From Micromonospora echinofusca (GTDB taxonomy: Bacteria > Actinomycetota > Actinomycetes > Mycobacteriales > Micromonosporaceae), in NCBI RefSeq assembly GCF_017614955.1, contig NZ_WVUH01000004.1:1-64000 (forward strand): a stretch of 64,000 nucleotides of DNA, given 5' to 3'. The notes beneath the pieces are model-generated. The model searched no databases. It was given only the letters and a program-made list of their open reading frames with translations, and was not told where the DNA came from. Of this stretch, positions 17,857 to 24,728 are shown in pieces. Numbering within the stretch: position 1 is the stretch's first letter; every line of letters begins with the position of its first letter. Both the position numbers and the translations under genes were made by a program.

Positions 17857-18927
17857 TCAGTCGTTCTCGGCTGTGGTGTCGCCGATCAGGCGTCGGGCCT
17901 CAGCGATCACGTCCGCGTCGAGATCCTCGGCGGTGGTGCTGGTGTGTTTGTGTCCCTCATAGACGACATCTACGTAGCCGTAAGCGTTCTCAAGGGCGAT
18001 CAGCTCGTCTGCCAGGGGAGTGCCCTCCCAGGTGATGAACCGGTACGCCCAGGACGTGAGGTCGCGAGGTGTGATGGTCCCTGCGAGCAGTCGGCGGGCC
18101 ATGATCCGGAGGGCTTCCTCTTCGCCCTCTTTGCTGCCCTCCCGGTAGTAGGTGAGCGAGAGTTCGGCGAGGGCGTCTTCAAGCCAACGCCGCAGTTCAT
18201 CACTCTCGCTGCCCTTCCTGGGCGAGATGCCGGCGACGATCCGGAGGGTAGGACTGTCTGTGCCGGCCGTAAGGCAGTCGCAGGCGGCCTCGATGACATC
18301 GGCTGCGGTGGCGGAACCGACGCTCCACAGGGTGGCGGCGTCCTGAAGGCTGGCAAGCGCCTCTTCACAGTCGTGCAACCGGTCCTGGCAACGCTCGGCA
18401 GCTTCAGCGAATCCGGGGCTTTTGCTGTCGGCCAGGAGGCGGGCTGCGTTCGCCATATGAGCCCAGAAGACCTCTGCGTTCTTCGGCGTGCGTCTGCTCC
18501 ACAGAGCTTCGATCGAGAGGAATGCCTGCGGCAGCTTCCTTGCGGTCATCCACCTATGAACGTTGTGAGCCAAGCCGCTTGGGGCCGGGCCAGCGGCCCT
18601 GAGCGCTTCCTGAAGCACCTTCGCAATTTCGGTGCCGGCCTCGTCCAGTTCGACCCGGTGATCGAAGTACCCTGCGACCTCCAGGACTTCACCGATGATG
18701 TTCTCCTCGCCGGGCGACACCTCGTCGAAGAGTTCGCTGTACCCCAGCAACCGCTGCTCTGCCTCGCTGACGCTGGTGCCGCAGGCCGCGCAGACCGCCA
18801 CCGCAGTCAAGCGCACGTCGCCTCCGGTCGAGGCGAGGCGTATGTAGGCGACGTCAGGGGTGTCACCCGCTTGCAGTCGGCCAACGGCAGCCGAGATGAG
18901 GGACTCAAGTTCGCGGGTGTTTTCCAC
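17857..18927 (-). CDS. hypothetical protein, cargo of the tRNA-Tyr element remnant
   Basis: I do not recognise this protein. From GTG 18927 it has 356 residues, is soluble, helix-rich and acidic, with no signal peptide or membrane segment. Early C-A-A-C and C-D-C pairs do not form a clear zinc motif. Two parts can be seen: a Glu/Ala-rich helical region to about residue 260, and a C-terminal module (A-R-R-L-L-A-G-x-I-T-P-R-D-L-T-S-W-A ... L-I-A-L-E-N-A-Y) of a style common in small actinobacterial proteins. The frame stays open to a TTG at 19077, but codon use becomes poor there. It fills nearly all the space between the att repeats, antiparallel to the integrase remnant. Codon positions are less GC-biased than in neighbouring genes, consistent with transfer. 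Confidence 0.7.
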   Translation of the reverse strand: MENTRELESLISAAVGRLQAGDTPDVAYIRLASTGGDVRLTAVAVCAACGTSVSEAEQRLLGYSELFDEVSPGEENIIGEVLEVAGYFDHRVELDEAGTEIAKVLQEALRAAGPAPSGLAHNVHRWMTARKLPQAFLSIEALWSRRTPKNAEVFWAHMANAARLLADSKSPGFAEAAERCQDRLHDCEEALASLQDAATLWSVGSATAADVIEAACDCLTAGTDSPTLRIVAGISPRKGSESDELRRWLEDALAELSLTYYREGSKEGEEEALRIMARRLLAGTITPRDLTSWAYRFITWEGTPLADELIALENAYGYVDVVYEGHKHTSTTAEDLDADVIAEARRLIGDTTAEND

Positions 18928-19094
18928 GGGGTAGAGCCTGCCCTCTATGGGCGAGTGGAGGCCAGGCGGCAACGGGACTTCGCGTGGGCAGGTTGTGGGC
19001 AGTGGGCGGATAGTGGGCACGCTCAGCGTCGGTGCCGCTTCGTCGGATCGAAGTCGCAGGTCAGCATGGTGGCCCAACCAAGATCGCGGATGCC

Positions 19095-19153
19095 CTGTAA
19101 ATCCGTCGCGAAAGCTACAGAGGTTCGAATCCTCTACCCGCCACCAGGTGCGA
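19095..19153 (+). repeat. attR-like direct repeat: orphan 3' half of tRNA-Tyr
   Basis: Exact copy of 17384-17442, starting in the anticodon loop and including the T-arm, acceptor 3' strand and CCA. No matching 5' half is present, so this is not a tRNA gene. By the usual logic of tRNA integration, this would be the original chromosomal 3' end pushed downstream by the insertion. Confidence 0.85.
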
Positions 19154-19202
19154 CTACGGCCCCTGACCAGCAGAAATGCCGGTCAGGGGCCGTAGTCGTT
19201 GG
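19152..19202 (+). terminator. perfect 17-bp hairpin terminator, probably the original tRNA-Tyr terminator
   Basis: GACTACGGCCCCTGACC (19152-19168) pairs perfectly with GGTCAGGGGCCGTAGTC (19181-19197) around a 12-nt loop identical to that of the upstream copy. GTTGG follows. Confidence 0.75.
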
Positions 19203-19511
19203 TCCGGCCCGGTCCGGCTGATCCCGTCCTGGCGTCAGCGGGGTGTGCCCTGTCCGCCTCGCTCGGAATGGTAGTGACCCGTTGGCAGTACGGCACGCCA
19301 TCGAAGGCGCCGACCGGGTGCTGGGCTGCCGAACGGCCGGGAAGCGGTTACTGCCTGCGGTACCGGGACCCTCCCGCTCGGCCGCTTGGCATTCCCGCCA
19401 CGCAGACGCGACGGCTCGCCGGTCCTCCGCCGCTCGGGCGCCTGACAACCGGGCTTCGGGACCCGTCACCTCTGCTTCCGGTACTACTGAACTGGATCGA
19501 CGAGGCTTGGG
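19198..19511. other. gene-free stretch
   Basis: No coding frame, RNA or clear repeat is seen here. The first ~25 bases still resemble the flank of the other att copy. Confidence 0.5.
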
Positions 19512-19862
19512 ATGAGACCTGTCCTACTACCTTCCATGGCCAGGCGGCTCATGCTGGTCGTTGTGAACATCTACGTGTTCCTGGTCGTGGTGGTCGCCGA
19601 GCTGGCGATTCCCCTGCTGATCCTCGCCGCATCGATCGCACTGATGGTCCTGTTGGCGCGGATCGCCATCAACCCACCGGACGGTACGCCTTCTCGGCGG
19701 TGGTGGTCGGTGAAGCGGCTCGTCCGGCTGCCCGCAGAGCCCCAGCCATCCCGGTGGACGAGGGACAGTGACGTACCGACGATCGGGACGCAACCGGCGG
19801 TACCTCCCACCGATGCGCACGACGTCAGGTCGCCGCGCCCAGCCGCTGGCCGATCAGAATGA
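19512..19862 (+). CDS. small membrane protein, unknown function
   Basis: 116 residues with one long or two closely spaced hydrophobic helices (about residues 13-52, L-M-L-V-V-V-N-I-Y-V-F-L-V-V-V-V then L-L-I-L-A-A-S-I-A-L-M-V-L-L), followed by a basic then Pro/Thr-rich cytoplasmic tail. An ATG at 19536 is an alternative start. Its stop overlaps the methyltransferase ATG by 4 bp (ATGA), which supports it being real and co-translated. I recognise no family. Confidence 0.55.
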   Translation: MRPVLLPSMARRLMLVVVNIYVFLVVVVAELAIPLLILAASIALMVLLARIAINPPDGTPSRRWWSVKRLVRLPAEPQPSRWTRDSDVPTIGTQPAVPPTDAHDVRSPRPAAGRSE

Positions 19863-20701
19863 GGCGGGCCCTCCCGCTGGCGTGGCATGCGGAGTTCAAC
19901 GATCCCCGGCTGGCACGTGTCTACGACGTTGAGTGCCCCTGGGGCCCGGACGACGACTACTTCCTCGCTGCGGTGGCGGAGTCGGAGAACGAGGCGTCGG
20001 CCGTCGACGGGCTCCCCGGCGCGTGCGTGCTCGACCTGGGTTGCGGTACCGGCCGGCTCACCCTCGCCATCTCGGCGGCCGGTCACCGGGTGGCCGGGGT
20101 GGATCCGGCCCGCGCCTCCCTCGATCTTGCCCGGACGAAGCCGGGCGCCGAGCGGGTGCGGTGGATCGAAGGTGCCTCTGTGCTCCTTCCGTCATGTTGC
20201 TTCGACGTGGCCGTCCTCACCAGCCACGTGGCCCAGTGTCTGGTGAACGACGAGGAGTGGGCGGCCGTCCTGGGTGACCTGCGGCGTGCTCTGGTGCCGG
20301 GTGGTCGGCTGGTGTTCGACTCGCGTGATCCTGCGGCGCGCTGCTGGGAGCGCTGGAATCCTCGTGACTCCCGTCGTCGCCTGGCCCTGTCCGACGGTGG
20401 CGTGGTCACGACCTGGACGGCGGTGGACGACGTGCGGGACGGCACGGTGACCTTCACCCGTCACTTCCGGTTCGCCGACGAGACCACGGGCGAGACCACG
20501 GACGAAGCCAGCGACGAGGGTGCCGGCGATTCCGCCGGCGAAACGCTACGCAGCGTGTCGACGCTCCGTTTCCGAACCGAGGAGGAACTGCGCGAGTCGT
20601 TGCGACTGGCCGGATTTTCCGTTGCCCGCATTGACGGCGGATGGGGTGGCGAACCGCTCGGCGGCGGCGACGGCGAATTCCTGGTCCATGCCCGGCGTTG
20701 A
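19859..20701 (+). CDS. class I SAM-dependent methyltransferase
   Basis: 280 residues. Motif I is V57-L-D-L-G-C-G-T-G-R-L67; the acidic end of strand 2 is V-A-G-V-D-P-A; strand 4 is C-F-D-V-A-V-L-T-S; the post-motif V-P-G-G-R-L-V-F-D-S-R is clear. Typical of Methyltransf_25/11 small-molecule or protein methylases; the substrate is unknown. A low-complexity acidic Thr/Glu/Asp insert (about residues 208-228) interrupts the C-terminal sheet, in a surface-loop position. It is coupled by a 4-bp overlap to the small membrane protein gene. Confidence 0.85.
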   Translation: MRRALPLAWHAEFNDPRLARVYDVECPWGPDDDYFLAAVAESENEASAVDGLPGACVLDLGCGTGRLTLAISAAGHRVAGVDPARASLDLARTKPGAERVRWIEGASVLLPSCCFDVAVLTSHVAQCLVNDEEWAAVLGDLRRALVPGGRLVFDSRDPAARCWERWNPRDSRRRLALSDGGVVTTWTAVDDVRDGTVTFTRHFRFADETTGETTDEASDEGAGDSAGETLRSVSTLRFRTEEELRESLRLAGFSVARIDGGWGGEPLGGGDGEFLVHARR

Positions 20702-21277
20702 GCCATCCACCACAGGGGTGCGGTACGGGTCGATAGGGGCGTGACGGTGGGGACCTGTTCCTCGGGCACGCATTCGTCGAATGGTTCGTCCCGCCACATT
20801 GTCGGTCCCCCGCCTCATGATGTCTCCCGGCGGATCCAGCGTGCCTGCGGCATGCCGGACGGGACCGGGAGTGGCCGGGAGGGTGGCGTCGGCGGGGTCA
20901 GGAGGTGCGACATCAACGCGAGGTGTTGTCACCTTCTGGGATTCTGGACGCGTGGCCGGTCGGTTGGCGCTCACATGATCGCCTGGCAGGTGCGCGGCAA
21001 TAGTCCTGATTGTCCGCCTGGAATCCTGCGTCCTTTTGAGGCGTATTTGGGCAGTGAGTGAACTTGAAGAGAAAGGTTCTTTCAAGCGGAATCCGCAAGG
21101 CAAACGGGGGATGATCGTGCAACTTGCACTTCCCTCGCAGGCAACCGCTGCCCGCCGAACGGCTTGACCTCGTCAACGTGTGGCCGCGAGCCTTTCCAGC
21201 GCTTTGCTGCTTCCGCTGGCTGTGGCAGGATCGTGACACTCCACCATCCCGCTGACACCCTTCTGACAGGAGCAAAG
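20702..21277. other. long intergenic region before the peptide/c-di-GMP genes
   Basis: No supported gene on either strand. The left 330 bp are featureless. The right part, from about 21040 to 21165, is visibly AT-richer and rich in small hairpins (separate entry). Confidence 0.5.
21040..21165 (+). promoter_or_regulatory. AT-richer hairpin-rich leader region
   Basis: Several short inverted repeats follow one another: CTTGAA...TTCAAG (about 21064-21092), GCGGAATCCGC, a purine run AAACGGGGGA, GTGCAACTTGCAC (about 21117-21129), then TTCCCTC that can pair back to the purine run. It lies 110-240 nt before the small-peptide ORF. It could be an untranslated regulatory leader; no known riboswitch consensus was matched convincingly. 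Confidence 0.3.
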
Positions 21278-21487
21278 ATGTCTGGTCGAAGGTTGGGCCG
21301 GCTGCTTGGCTCGCTCCTGATGCTCGCCGCCGTGGTCGTCTCCGCTGCCACACTGGGCGAGAGCATCACCTCGGGGAGCACGACGGGCTTTGACTGGGCG
21401 TTCGGCTTCGACTGGGCCACTCCACCAGCCGTGTCGTCGCCCCAGATGGACTCGCTCGCCGAGTCGGTGACGGGCGTGAACACATAA
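21278..21487 (+). CDS. small secreted peptide precursor, unknown
   Basis: 69 residues. A basic N-terminus (SGRRLGR) and a hydrophobic core (L-L-G-S-L-L-M-L-A-A-V-V-V-S-A-A) form a signal peptide or membrane anchor. A short acidic mature part follows, with the internal repeat F-D-W-A-F / F-D-W-A-T. AGGAG lies 6-7 nt before the ATG. It is 22 bp upstream of the GGDEF-EAL gene on the same strand, so the two probably share a transcript. I know no family for it. Function could be signalling or sensor ligand, but this is speculation. Confidence 0.6.
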   Translation: MSGRRLGRLLGSLLMLAAVVVSAATLGESITSGSTTGFDWAFGFDWATPPAVSSPQMDSLAESVTGVNT

Positions 21488-21509
21488 TCGCGGAGTTCTA
21501 AGGAGCGCG

Positions 21510-24035
21510 ATGGCCGGCCGAAAGGCGCCGCGGAAGCGGTCAGAGGAGTACGCCTGGCTCATCACCGGCCCGCTGGCGCTCCTTGCCGTGATCTGCTCGA
21601 CGGGCCTCGGCCTGCTCAGTGACGACCCGTACGGTGAGTGGCTGGTTGCCGCCCTTGTGCTGGCGTTGATGGTGGCGGCCGAGATCCCGGCGCTCTACTT
21701 CATCATTCGTCGCCAGGCGATGGCGGTCACTCTCAGTGAGATTCCGCTCGTCCTGGCGTTCTTCTTCCTTCCACCACTCACCGTGGTGCTGGTCGCCACG
21801 CTCGCCGCGCTGATCACCCAGCTGCGCAGACGGCTGGGCATGGTCAAGATCTGGTTCAACGTGGCCAAGGCGGCGGCGGCCACCGCCCTCGCCTCCCTGG
21901 TCCTGCTGGCCTTCCCACCGATGGTCGGGGTGGGCCCGGCCACCTGGTTCGCCCTGTTCGCCGGGGTGACCACGGTGACCCTGGTCACTCTCGCCTCGGT
22001 GGTCGGGGTGATCTCCCTGGTGCAGGGCGTGCCCGCCGGTTGGGAGGTCCTGCGGACGGCGATGCCCAACCTGATCACCGTGGCGGTCAACGTCGCCATC
22101 GGTCTGGTCGTGCTGATCGCCCTGGACACCACCTGGTGGTCGCTGTTCCTGCTGGCCGCGCTGGTGGTCGCCCTCGTCCAGGTGTACCGCTCCTACGCGC
22201 AGGTCTTCCGGCAGCACAGCACGCTGACCGACGTCTACGAACTCACCCGGGCGATCACCGAGAGCGGCCACGACGGCACCCTCGCCGACTCTTTGCTCGG
22301 TCGGGTCCGCGCCCTGATGCAGGCCGAGTGCGCGACCCTCTGGCTGCCGGCCCAGGGGCGGCACCTGGAGGTCCTGCTCACCGCCCGGGTAGACGACTCG
22401 GGTCTGCTGGACTTCGCGCGTACCCCGGCAGTGGTGCGGGAACGGGCCTGCGAGGGGCGGACGGTCGCGGTGGGTGCCCGGCTCGGCGGTGACGAGAAGC
22501 TGGTCACGGAGCTGCGGCAGGCCGGCGTGAAGGACGTCATCGTCACCCCGCTGCGGTCCGGCCAGGCGGTGATCGGGACCCTGGAGGTGGCCAACCGCCT
22601 CGGTGACATGGGCAACTTCACCCCGGGCGACGTACCCATCTTCGAGACGGTCGCGGCGCACGCCGCCGTCGCCCTGGAGAACTCCCGACTGGTCGACCGT
22701 CTCCGGCACGACGCCTACCACGACGGCCTGACCAAGCTGCCCAACCGACGGCGGGTGAGCAACGCGCTGGAGGAGGCGGTCCGGGTCCGGGCCCCGGGCG
22801 AGGTCGTCGCCGTACTCCTCTTCGACGTGGACGGGCTGCGCCAGGTCAACGAGTCCCTCGGGCACGCCGCCGGAGACAAGGTACTGGTGGAGGTGGCCGA
22901 CCGGCTGCGTTCCTCGGCGCCGTCCTCGGCTCTGGTCGGGCGGCTCGGCGGTGACGAGTTCGTGGTCACCCTGCGGGTGGAGAACGCCGAGGCGGCCCTG
23001 ACGCTCGCCGCCGAGTTGCGGGAGCAGATCCGGGACGAGATGGTCTTCGACGCGCTCACCCTCGACGTGGACACGGCCGTCGGCGTCGCGGTCCATCCCG
23101 ACCACGGCAGCGACCCGGCGACCCTGCTGCAACGGGTCGACCTGGCCGCCACCGCCGCCAAGTCCACGCCGGGCAACATCCAGCTCTTCAACCCCGCCCT
23201 GGAGTCCCGCTCGATGCGCCGGCTCGGCCTCGCCGGGGATCTGCGCCGGGCGTTGGACAACGGTGAGCTGGAGGTCTACTTCCAACCGAAGGTGACGCTG
23301 CGGGACCGTCGGCTGGTCGGGGTGGAGTGCCTGGCCCGTTGGGAGCATCCCGCGCACGGCGTGGTGGCCCCGGAGGACTTCGTGGCGGTCGCCGAGCACA
23401 CCGGGCAGCTGGGCCGACTCACCGAGACGGTGCTGCGGGAGGGGCTGCGGCGCAGCCGGGACTGGACGCACGCCGAGCAGCCGCTCTCCGTCGCGGTCAA
23501 CCTCTCCGCGCGTACGCTCACCGACCAGCATTTCCCGACCCAGGTGGAGGAACTGCTGGCCGAGTACGGCGTACCGCCGGAACAGCTCACCTTCGAGATC
23601 AAGGAAGCCGGGGTGCTGGACGGCACCGAACGACCGATGCCGGCCCTGCGCCGGCTCCGGGAGATCGGGGTACGCCTCTCCGTCGACGACTTCGGCACCG
23701 GCTACTCCTCGCTCTCCTACCTCCGTCGGCTGCCGGTGCACGAGGTGAAGGTGGACCGCTCCTTCGTACAGGGCATGGCCACCGATCCGAGTGATCTGGC
23801 GATCGTCAACGCGGTGGTGACCCTCTCGCAGCAGTTCGGCCTGGCCGTGGTCGCCGAGGGTGTGGAGAGCGAGTTGACCCTGGAACTGCTCCAGGACATC
23901 GGCTGTGAGATCGGGCAGGGCTTCCTGTTCAGCCGTCCGCTGCCGTACGAGCGGCTGGAGGCGTGGTTCGGTGCCCAGGCCGAGGTCGAGCCGCTGCTGG
24001 CGGTCGACGTGCGCCGGCTACGCGCAGTGCCCTGA
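21510..24035 (+). CDS. membrane-bound GAF-GGDEF-EAL protein (cyclic di-GMP turnover)
   Basis: 841 residues. About eight membrane helices (residues 15-225, MASE-like), a GAF domain (about 240-395), a GGDEF domain (about 405-565) and an EAL domain (about 580-825). The synthase motif is intact (G480-G-D-E-F484), but the RxxD inhibitory site normally five residues upstream is absent. The hydrolase domain reads E606-C-L instead of EAL yet keeps the metal and catalytic residues: N-L-S, E-I-K-E, D726-D727-F-G-T-G, K747-x-D, A-E-G-V-E. Both activities are therefore possible. AAGGAG precedes the ATG. It may be co-transcribed with the small secreted peptide upstream. Confidence 0.95.
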   Translation: MAGRKAPRKRSEEYAWLITGPLALLAVICSTGLGLLSDDPYGEWLVAALVLALMVAAEIPALYFIIRRQAMAVTLSEIPLVLAFFFLPPLTVVLVATLAALITQLRRRLGMVKIWFNVAKAAAATALASLVLLAFPPMVGVGPATWFALFAGVTTVTLVTLASVVGVISLVQGVPAGWEVLRTAMPNLITVAVNVAIGLVVLIALDTTWWSLFLLAALVVALVQVYRSYAQVFRQHSTLTDVYELTRAITESGHDGTLADSLLGRVRALMQAECATLWLPAQGRHLEVLLTARVDDSGLLDFARTPAVVRERACEGRTVAVGARLGGDEKLVTELRQAGVKDVIVTPLRSGQAVIGTLEVANRLGDMGNFTPGDVPIFETVAAHAAVALENSRLVDRLRHDAYHDGLTKLPNRRRVSNALEEAVRVRAPGEVVAVLLFDVDGLRQVNESLGHAAGDKVLVEVADRLRSSAPSSALVGRLGGDEFVVTLRVENAEAALTLAAELREQIRDEMVFDALTLDVDTAVGVAVHPDHGSDPATLLQRVDLAATAAKSTPGNIQLFNPALESRSMRRLGLAGDLRRALDNGELEVYFQPKVTLRDRRLVGVECLARWEHPAHGVVAPEDFVAVAEHTGQLGRLTETVLREGLRRSRDWTHAEQPLSVAVNLSARTLTDQHFPTQVEELLAEYGVPPEQLTFEIKEAGVLDGTERPMPALRRLREIGVRLSVDDFGTGYSSLSYLRRLPVHEVKVDRSFVQGMATDPSDLAIVNAVVTLSQQFGLAVVAEGVESELTLELLQDIGCEIGQGFLFSRPLPYERLEAWFGAQAEVEPLLAVDVRRLRAVP

Positions 24036-24077
24036 CCTGCTGATACGGCGTTTCCGGCCGGGGCGGGGGGATCCGAT

Positions 24078-24106
24078 TTCACCTACCGGCCGAGGCCGTG
24101 TACTCT
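24078..24106 (+). promoter_or_regulatory. promoter of tRNA-Thr
   Basis: TTCACC at 24078 and TACTCT at 24101, 17-bp spacer, 33 bp before the tRNA. The TACTCTTACC block is the same as at the rplJ promoter. Confidence 0.55.
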
Positions 24107-24138
24107 TACCCCTGCGCGGCTCCACGGAGATCGCGCAG

Positions 24139-24211
24139 GCCCCCTTAGCTCAGTCGGCAGAGCGTCTCCATGGTAAGGAGAAGGTCTACGGTTCGATTCC
24201 GTAAGGGGGCT
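24139..24211 (+). tRNA. tRNA-Thr (GGT)
   Basis: Acceptor GCCCCCT (24139-24145) with AGGGGGC (24204-24210); D-arm TAGCTCAGTCGGCAGAGC; anticodon loop ATGGTAA with GGT at 24172-24174; T-arm GGTTCGATTCC. CCA is not encoded. Confidence 0.97.
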
Positions 24212-24237
24212 CAAAGGGTTCAGCTGGACCCGCCCAC

Positions 24238-24310
24238 GGCGGTGTAGCTCAGATGGCAGAGCAAGCGGCTCATAATCGCTGTGTCGCCGGTTCAAGTCCG
24301 GCCACCGCTA
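24238..24310 (+). tRNA. tRNA-Met (CAT), elongator type
   Basis: Acceptor GGCGGTG (24238-24244) with CACCGCT (24303-24309, terminal G-U); anticodon loop CTCATAA with CAT at 24271-24273; T-arm GGTTCAAGTCC. A paired position 1:72 argues against the initiator. A CAT anticodon could also be a lysidine-modified tRNA-Ile, but sequence and neighbourhood (next to tRNA-Thr and rpmG) fit elongator Met. Confidence 0.93.
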
Positions 24311-24345
24311 CTTTCGGACCCGGGCCGATCCCGGTGGCCGATTCC

Positions 24346-24370
24346 GTGGGCGCCAATTGGCGCCCACTTT
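24346..24370 (+). terminator. terminator of the tRNA-Thr/tRNA-Met unit
   Basis: Perfect 22-nt palindrome GTGGGCGCCA/ATTGGCGCCCAC (24346-24367) followed by TTT. Its T-run overlaps the -35 box of the rpmG promoter. Confidence 0.75.
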
Positions 24371-24398
24371 GCGTGTCTGCGTAGCAGTGGTCTACGCT
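24369..24398 (+). promoter_or_regulatory. promoter of rpmG
   Basis: TTGCGT at 24369-24374 and TACGCT at 24393-24398 with an 18-bp spacer, about 43 bp before the GTG start. Confidence 0.6.
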
Positions 24399-24440
24399 GG
24401 TGCGTCGTAGTTGATCCGTTAGCGAGGAAGGCACCCCGCC

Positions 24441-24608
24441 GTGGCCAAGGCGACCGACGTCCGTCCAAAGATCACTTTGGCGTGTGTGGAGTGCAAGGAG
24501 CGCAACTACATCACGCGTAAGAACCGCCGTAACGACCCGGACCGCATCGAGCTGAAGAAGTTCTGCCCCCGGGACGGCAAGCACACCGTTCACCGCGAGA
24601 CCCGCTGA
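24441..24608 (+). CDS. rpmG: 50S ribosomal protein L33
   Basis: 55-residue L33 starting with GTG; GAGGAAGG lies about 10 nt upstream. It reads [20 protein letters not shown] and ends H-R-E-T-R. The first CxxC zinc pair is present, but the second reads C-P-R-D instead of C-P-x-C, so one of the four ligands is missing. It may bind zinc weakly, or H52 could replace the lost ligand. The place between tRNA-Met and the hadA/hadB-like genes matches mycobacterial rpmG2. Confidence 0.95.
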   Translation: MAKATDVRPKITLACVECKERNYITRKNRRNDPDRIELKKFCPRDGKHTVHRETR

Positions 24609-24644
24609 GCGACGCCGGCTGCGGCCGGCTTCTCCGCACTTCCC

Positions 24645-24703
24645 ATCGCCGGTCCGGCGCACGGGGCGCGCACTGCGCCGCACCTGTGCGCCGGACCGGC
24701 GAT
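24645..24703 (+). terminator. strong terminator hairpin after rpmG
   Basis: 18 bp perfect stem: ATCGCCGGTCCGGCGCAC (24645-24662) with its complement at 24686-24703, loop 23 nt. It ends 26 bp before the next gene; only TGTG follows, not a clean T-run. Confidence 0.6.
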
Positions 24704-24716
24704 TGTGCGTTACGTG

Positions 24717-24722
24717 TAGGTT
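24717..24722 (+). promoter_or_regulatory. -10 box of a leaderless promoter
   Basis: TAGGTT is 6 nt before the ATG at 24729, and no ribosome-binding site precedes the gene, so the transcript likely starts at the ATG. Confidence 0.45.
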
Positions 24723-24728
24723 CTCGGC

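Noticed and set aside
19095-19143. Second tRNA-Tyr gene
   Set aside because: Only the 3' half is present, with no 5' acceptor strand or D-arm; it is an att copy.
17842-19221. Plus-strand open frame of 459 codons opposite the unknown element gene
   Set aside because: Cys/Gly-rich translation that runs through the att repeat and terminator. The minus-strand frame has normal Ala/Leu/Glu composition and is preferred.
21060-21165. Known c-di-GMP (GEMM) or c-di-AMP (ydaO) riboswitch
   Set aside because: A few matching words (GGCAAAC, ACGGGGGA) but the conserved junctions and tetraloop receptor parts are not found; left as an unclassified leader.
21062-21169. Two short coupled ORFs (18 codons each, ATGA overlap) in the leader region
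   Set aside because: Third codon positions are not GC-biased as in real genes of this genome, and no RBS is spaced correctly.
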